Assembly (NCBI RefSeq): GCF_030316845.1
Contig: NZ_JASZYS010000002.1
Coordinates: forward strand, 186,001 to 250,000
Origin: Variovorax davisae
GTDB taxonomy: Bacteria; Pseudomonadota; Gammaproteobacteria; Burkholderiales; Burkholderiaceae_C
Direction: 5' to 3'
Length of the DNA: 64,000 nucleotides
A program made the position numbers and the translations under genes. Shown here piece after piece: positions 60,249 through 64,000 of the stretch (the first letter of the stretch is position 1; each line of letters opens with the position of its first letter). Under the pieces are notes generated by a model. It was not told where the DNA came from, made no database searches, and worked only from the letters and a program-made list of their open reading frames with translations.

Positions 60249-61520
60249 ATGAAAAAATCTCTAGTTGCCCTGGCTGCTCTGGCTGTTGCCGGTATTGCCT
60301 CGGCTCAGTCGTCGGTCACCCTGTTCGGTGTGGTTGACGCGACCATCAGCGGCTTCTCGAACAAGTCGGAAAACGTTTTTGGTAACAGCGTGACGACCAG
60401 CCAGACCGTGCTGCGCAACTCCGGCTACAACTCCAGCCGTCTGGGCTTCCGTGGTACGGAAGACCTCGGTGGTGGTCTGGCAGCTAGCTTCTGGCTCGAA
60501 GGCGCTTTGAACAACGACGACGGCACCGGTACTGCTACCGGCGGCGGCCAAAACTGGCAGCGTCGTTCGACCGTCAGCCTGTCTGGCGCGTTCGGTGAAG
60601 TCCGCCTCGGCCGTGACTACACCCCGACGTTCTGGAACGACACCGTGTTCGATCCGTTCGGCACCAACGGCGTCGGCACCAACGTGATCTCGACCGCCAA
60701 CGGCTACACGAACCCGGGCAGCGCTGCGCAAGGCTTCACCGCCAACACCACGTACGTCCGCGCCAGCAACTCGATCGGCTACTTCCTGCCGCCGAACCTG
60801 GGTGGTTTCTACGGTCAGGTGATGTACGCGTTCAACGAAAAGACGAGCTACGATCCGGCTGGCCTGACGCCTCCCGGCATCCCCGCCATCGTCGCCAACC
60901 CGGCTCTGGCCAACGTTGGCCTGAACGAACGCGCTGGTGGTTACGTCGGCGGCCGCATCGGCTACGCCAACGGCCCGCTGGACGTCGCTCTGGCTTACGC
61001 TCAAGCCACGGTTGGTTCGAACTACTACCTCGGTTCGACCACCAAGCTCGACACGATCAACCTGGGTGCTTCGTACGACTTCGGCGTCGTCAAGCTCTTC
61101 GGTGAATACTCGAACGCGAGCATCAAGCAAGACAACAGCTTCATCACTGTTGCCAACGCTTTCGGCATCCGCGAACCCAGCGCTGACGGCTACCTGCTCG
61201 GCGTGACCGTGCCGGTCGGCCCTGGCCTGATCCGCGCTGCCTGGTCGCACGTCGGCTACAAGGACACCCAGCCTGCTGGCCAAGTGTTCGGTCTGCCGGA
61301 TCCCAAGGTTGACAAGTTCGCCCTCGGCTACGTGCACAACCTGTCGAAGCGCACGGCCCTGTACGCAACCGTCGCTTACCTGAAGAACAAGGACGGTGCT
61401 GACCTGACGGTTGGCGGCCCGAACTTCTACGCCCCGACGGCGACGACCCTGCCGCTGGTTGGCGCGCAAACGCCGAAGACCTCGACCGGCTACGACTTCG
61501 GTATCCGTCACGCTTTCTGA
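60249..61520 (+). CDS. general porin (Omp32-like, Gram-negative porin family)
   Basis: A 423-residue outer-membrane porin. Signal peptide MKKSLVALAALAVAGIASA, mature start QSSVTLFGVVDATISGF, the conserved NSSRLGFRGTEDLGGGLAASFWLEG and GEVRLGRDYTPTFWNDTVFDPF (L3 constriction region), and the C-terminal strand TGYDFGIRHAF ending in Phe for BAM recognition. The 16-strand fold forms trimers that pass small, mainly anionic solutes. Codon use differs from all neighbours: many GCT, GGT, AAC, CTG and GTT codons, the pattern of a very highly expressed gene. A long leader precedes it, with GGAGAAACTTGCA just before the ATG, and a strong terminator follows. Confidence 0.95.
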   Translation: MKKSLVALAALAVAGIASAQSSVTLFGVVDATISGFSNKSENVFGNSVTTSQTVLRNSGYNSSRLGFRGTEDLGGGLAASFWLEGALNNDDGTGTATGGGQNWQRRSTVSLSGAFGEVRLGRDYTPTFWNDTVFDPFGTNGVGTNVISTANGYTNPGSAAQGFTANTTYVRASNSIGYFLPPNLGGFYGQVMYAFNEKTSYDPAGLTPPGIPAIVANPALANVGLNERAGGYVGGRIGYANGPLDVALAYAQATVGSNYYLGSTTKLDTINLGASYDFGVVKLFGEYSNASIKQDNSFITVANAFGIREPSADGYLLGVTVPVGPGLIRAAWSHVGYKDTQPAGQVFGLPDPKVDKFALGYVHNLSKRTALYATVAYLKNKDGADLTVGGPNFYAPTATTLPLVGAQTPKTSTGYDFGIRHAF

Positions 61521-61560
61521 TCTGACGCTGGCGCAAGCCAGCATCAATGGGAAGTCTTGA

Positions 61561-61592
61561 AAGCCACTCGACGAAAGTCGAGTGGCTTTTTT
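61561..61592 (+). terminator. Rho-independent terminator of the porin gene
   Basis: Perfect 12-bp stem AAGCCACTCGAC / GTCGAGTGGCTT closed by a GAAA tetraloop and followed by a T-run (to 61592). Forty bases after the porin stop codon. Confidence 0.93.
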
Positions 61593-61681
61593 CATGGCCG
61601 AACCGGCGGCGCACCCCCGGGGAACTCCCCCTTGGGCACGCAGCTTGCTCTGCTAGCATCATTGGTCACCTTTGTTTCTGA

Positions 61682-62662
61682 ATGATTGCTTTCGTACTGC
61701 GCCGCCTGATCCAGGCCGTGATCGTCATGGTCGCGGTCGCCTTCTTCGCCTTCCTCCTGTTCCAGTACGTGGGCGATCCGGTCGTCTTCCTGCTCGGGCA
61801 GGACGCCAAGCCCGAGCAGATCCGTGAACTGCGCGCCGCCTTGGGGCTCGACAAGCCCTTCTTCGTGCAGTTCTGGCACTTCCTGGTCAATGCGGCGCAG
61901 GGCGAGTTCGGCCTCAGCCTGCGGCAGGGCGCCAAGGTCTCGCGGCTGATCGGCGAGCGCTTCCCCGCAACGCTCGAACTGTCGCTGGTGGCCGCCGTGC
62001 TGGCCCTGGTCATCGGCATCCCGATGGGTGTCTACACGGCGCTGCGGCGCGGCACTTTCACCAGCCAAGTGTTCATGACGCTGTCGCTGGTCGGCGTCTC
62101 GCTGCCGACCTTCCTGATCGGCATCCTGCTGATCCTGGTGTTCGCGGTGCACCTCGGCTGGTTCCCGAGCTTCGGCCGCGGCGAGACGGTGCAGCTGGGC
62201 TGGTGGAGCACCGGCCTGCTGAAGTCCGACGGCTGGATGCACATCGTGCTGCCCGCGATCACGCTGGCGATCTTCCAGCTGACGCTGATCATGCGGCTGG
62301 TGCGCGCCGAGATGCTCGAAGTGCTGCGCGCCGACTACATCAAGTTCGCGCGGGCCCGGGGCCTGTCCGACCGCGCGATCCACTTCGGCCATGCGCTCAA
62401 GAACACGCTGGTGCCGGTGATGACCATCACCGGGCTGCAACTCGGCGGATTGATCGCGTTCTCGATCATCACCGAGTCGGTCTTCCAGTGGCCCGGCATG
62501 GGGCTGCTGTTCATCCAGGCCGTGACCTTCGCTGACATTCCCGTGATGGCTGCCTACCTGTGCCTGATCGCCCTGATCTTCGTCGTCATCAATCTCGTGG
62601 TCGACCTGCTCTATTTCGTGGTCGACCCGAGGTTGAGGATCAGCAACGCCGGAGGCCACTGA
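61682..62662 (+). CDS. DppB-type peptide/nickel ABC transporter permease
   Basis: A 326-residue membrane protein with the usual DppB/OppB layout: N-terminal helix (MIAFVLRRLIQAVIVMVAVAFFAFLLFQYVGDP), a hydrophilic periplasmic part to about residue 95, then five helices. EAA loop: EMLEVLRADYIKFARARGLSDRAIHFGHALKNTLVPV. Members import peptides, glutathione, nickel or opines. It is followed directly by an M20 hydrolase and then a signal-peptide gene, so substrates may be N-acyl amino acids or peptides. No ribosome site is evident before the ATG. Confidence 0.9.
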   Translation: MIAFVLRRLIQAVIVMVAVAFFAFLLFQYVGDPVVFLLGQDAKPEQIRELRAALGLDKPFFVQFWHFLVNAAQGEFGLSLRQGAKVSRLIGERFPATLELSLVAAVLALVIGIPMGVYTALRRGTFTSQVFMTLSLVGVSLPTFLIGILLILVFAVHLGWFPSFGRGETVQLGWWSTGLLKSDGWMHIVLPAITLAIFQLTLIMRLVRAEMLEVLRADYIKFARARGLSDRAIHFGHALKNTLVPVMTITGLQLGGLIAFSIITESVFQWPGMGLLFIQAVTFADIPVMAAYLCLIALIFVVINLVVDLLYFVVDPRLRISNAGGH

Positions 62663-63916
62663 ATGACTGAACCCCGACTGCAGGCGGCCGGCAGGCCCTT
62701 TGCGCACATCGCGCGCTTCCATCCCGAGCTGACCGCGTTCCGGCGCGACCTGCACACGCACCCCGAACTCGGCTTCGAAGAGGTCTATACCGCGGGCCGC
62801 GTCCACGAGGCGTTGAAGGCCTGCGGCGTGGACGAGATCCACACCGGGATCGGCAAGACCGGCGTGGTTGGCGTGATCCGCGGCCGGACCACGGCCAGCG
62901 GCCGCATGCTCGGCCTGCGCGCCGACATGGACGCCCTGCCGATGGCCGAGGACAACGACTTCGAGTGGCGCTCGGCCAAGCACGGCCTGATGCATGGCTG
63001 TGGCCATGACGGCCACACCGCGATGCTGGTCGGCGCGGCGCGCTACCTGGCCGAGACGCGCAACTTCGACGGCACCGCGGTGCTGATCTTCCAGCCCGGC
63101 GAGGAGGGCTTCGCCGGTGCCCGCGTGATGATCGAAGACGGCCTGTTCGACCGCTTCCCGGTCGACTCGGTCTACGCCATGCACAACTGGCCCGGCATGC
63201 CGGCCGGCACGGTCGGCATCAATCGCGGCGCGATGATGGCCGCGGCCGACCGCATCACGATCGAGGTCGCGGGCAAGGGCGGCCACGGCGCCCATGCCTA
63301 CCTGACGGTCGACCCGGTGGTGGTGTCGGCCCACATCATCACGGCGGTGCAGAGCATCGTGTCGCGCAACGTGCGGCCGATCGATGCGGCGGTGGTCAGC
63401 ATCTGCGCCGTGCACGCCGGCGACCTCGGCGCAATGAGCGTGGTGCCGGGCAAGGCGACATTGGTTGGCACCGTGCGCACCTTCAGCTCGCGCGTGCAGG
63501 AGCAGGTCGAGCGGCGCCTGGTCGAACTCTGCAGCGCGGTGGCCGCGGGCTTCGGCGCCACCGCCCAAGTCAAGTTCGAGCGCATCTATCCGGCCACCAT
63601 CAACACCGCGCCCGAGGCCCAGTTCGCCGGCGACGTGGCGCAGGCCCTGGTGGGCGCGCACAACGTCGAGCGCAACATGGAGCCCAGCATGGGCGCGGAG
63701 GACTTCTCCTTCATGCTGCAGAAGAAGGCCGGCGCGTATCTGCGCATCGGCCAGGACGCCCGCGGCGGCGCCTTCCTGCACAACAGCCAGTACGACTTCA
63801 ACGACGAGATTCTGCCGTTGGGCGCCGCCTTGCACGCGGGCCTGGTCGAGCAGGGCATGCCGCTGGCCGCCAAGGCCGGCACAACACAAAGCAGGACCGT
63901 CTCGACGGCCACCTGA
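62663..63916 (+). CDS. M20 family amidohydrolase (hippurate hydrolase-like)
   Basis: A 417-residue metal-dependent amidohydrolase of the M20D group (HipO, N-acyl-amino-acid hydrolases). Metal-site residues: Cys113 and His115 (MHGCGHDGH), Glu147/Glu148 (QPGEEGFAGARVM), His in YAMHNWPG and His/Glu near the end (GAEDFSFML). The lid domain lies at about 200-310. It begins at the base after the permease stop (TGAATG), so it is translated together with the transporter and probably hydrolyses the imported amide. Confidence 0.9.
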   Translation: MTEPRLQAAGRPFAHIARFHPELTAFRRDLHTHPELGFEEVYTAGRVHEALKACGVDEIHTGIGKTGVVGVIRGRTTASGRMLGLRADMDALPMAEDNDFEWRSAKHGLMHGCGHDGHTAMLVGAARYLAETRNFDGTAVLIFQPGEEGFAGARVMIEDGLFDRFPVDSVYAMHNWPGMPAGTVGINRGAMMAAADRITIEVAGKGGHGAHAYLTVDPVVVSAHIITAVQSIVSRNVRPIDAAVVSICAVHAGDLGAMSVVPGKATLVGTVRTFSSRVQEQVERRLVELCSAVAAGFGATAQVKFERIYPATINTAPEAQFAGDVAQALVGAHNVERNMEPSMGAEDFSFMLQKKAGAYLRIGQDARGGAFLHNSQYDFNDEILPLGAALHAGLVEQGMPLAAKAGTTQSRTVSTAT

Positions 63917-63943
63917 GTCTTTCCAACCCGAGGAGTGCTTCCC

Positions 63944-64000
63944 ATGAGTCTGAAGAAAAGCGTGGTCGCGGCCGCGATCCTGTCCGTGCTGGCGACTGCG
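63944..64000 (+). CDS. start of an exported protein, probably the transporter's binding protein (cut by window end)
   Basis: Nineteen codons are visible, beginning MSLKKSVVAAAILSVLATA, the first part of a Sec signal peptide, with a good ribosome site (CGAGGAGTGCTTCCC). Its position after a DppB-type permease and a hydrolase makes a peptide-type ABC substrate-binding protein likely. Nothing more can be said from this fragment. Confidence 0.6.
   Translation, partial: MSLKKSVVAAAILSVLATA

Noticed and set aside
60224..60334. Cys-rich upstream frame starting at ATG 60224 and overlapping the porin start
   Set aside because: The cysteines come from reading the Ala/Leu-rich signal-peptide codons in another frame; no sign that it is a protein.

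Overview
The window is very GC-rich, densely coded DNA from a betaproteobacterium of the order Burkholderiales, most likely a Comamonadaceae-type organism (Variovorax/Ramlibacter/Acidovorax relatives). The grounds are an Omp32-like porin, a GbpR-type LysR regulator next to ChvE/YtfQ sugar transporters, a paired cphA/cphA' cyanophycin locus, the type II secretion gene order GHIJKLMNDEF with a divergent gspC, and an intergenic repeat of Comamonadaceae appearance. All of it looks chromosomal. I see no tRNA, rRNA, CRISPR array, insertion sequence or prophage, and no gene-free stretch longer than about 280 bp.

Layout. (1) 3-4311: the end of an Mrp/Mnh-type cation:proton antiporter operon (B-like fusion, C, D, second ND5/ND2-type subunit). 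(2) 4323-6835: a NodT-type outer-membrane efflux lipoprotein and an AI-2E family transporter. (3) 6839-11438: a glycine-zipper lipoprotein, a succinate-semialdehyde-type dehydrogenase and several uncharacterised proteins. (4) 11666-14694: envelope proteins, an HdeD-like membrane protein, an orphan FixJ/LuxR response regulator and a small secreted protein; two intergenic regions here share a TGCCC-N-TTGGT motif. (5) 14913-27692: a GbpR-like LysR gene divergent from a nine-gene sugar-acid operon: alpha-ketoglutaric semialdehyde dehydrogenase, two interleaved sugar ABC transporters (YtfQ/YtfR/YtfT/YjfF-like and ChvE/MmsA/MmsB-like), and an L-arabonate-dehydratase-like IlvD/EDD enzyme. This points to uptake and non-phosphorylative oxidation of pentoses or related sugars. 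(6) 27718-29965: CYTH-CHAD protein and small proteins. (7) 30114-37827: cyanophycin locus, with CphA and a CphA-like paralogue on the minus strand and a divergent ABC exporter plus DUF1854 protein. (8) 37899-39267: a VapBC-like toxin-antitoxin pair abutting queC. (9) 39246-44977: a BacA/YddA-type ABC transporter and a 2-aminoethylphosphonate-type ABC importer preceded by a convincing Pho box. (10) 44974-57087: 5'-nucleotidase and a complete type II secretion system. (11) 57084-58634: biosynthetic threonine dehydratase, preceded by a compact promoter-to-terminator unit that looks like a small RNA or an attenuator. (12) 58886-64000: OsmC-like protein, Coq7, a highly expressed porin, and the start of a peptide/amino-acid ABC transport and M20 hydrolase operon that runs off the window.

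The most interesting items are: the candidate small RNA upstream of ilvA (58678-58770), whose anti-Shine-Dalgarno stretch matches the ribosome binding sites of the sugar-transport operon; an apparent split of activities between the two cyanophycin synthetase paralogues; the linked ABC exporter with a non-standard N-terminal domain; the interleaved double sugar transporter; the Pho box that supports phosphonate uptake; and the shared motif around the response regulator.
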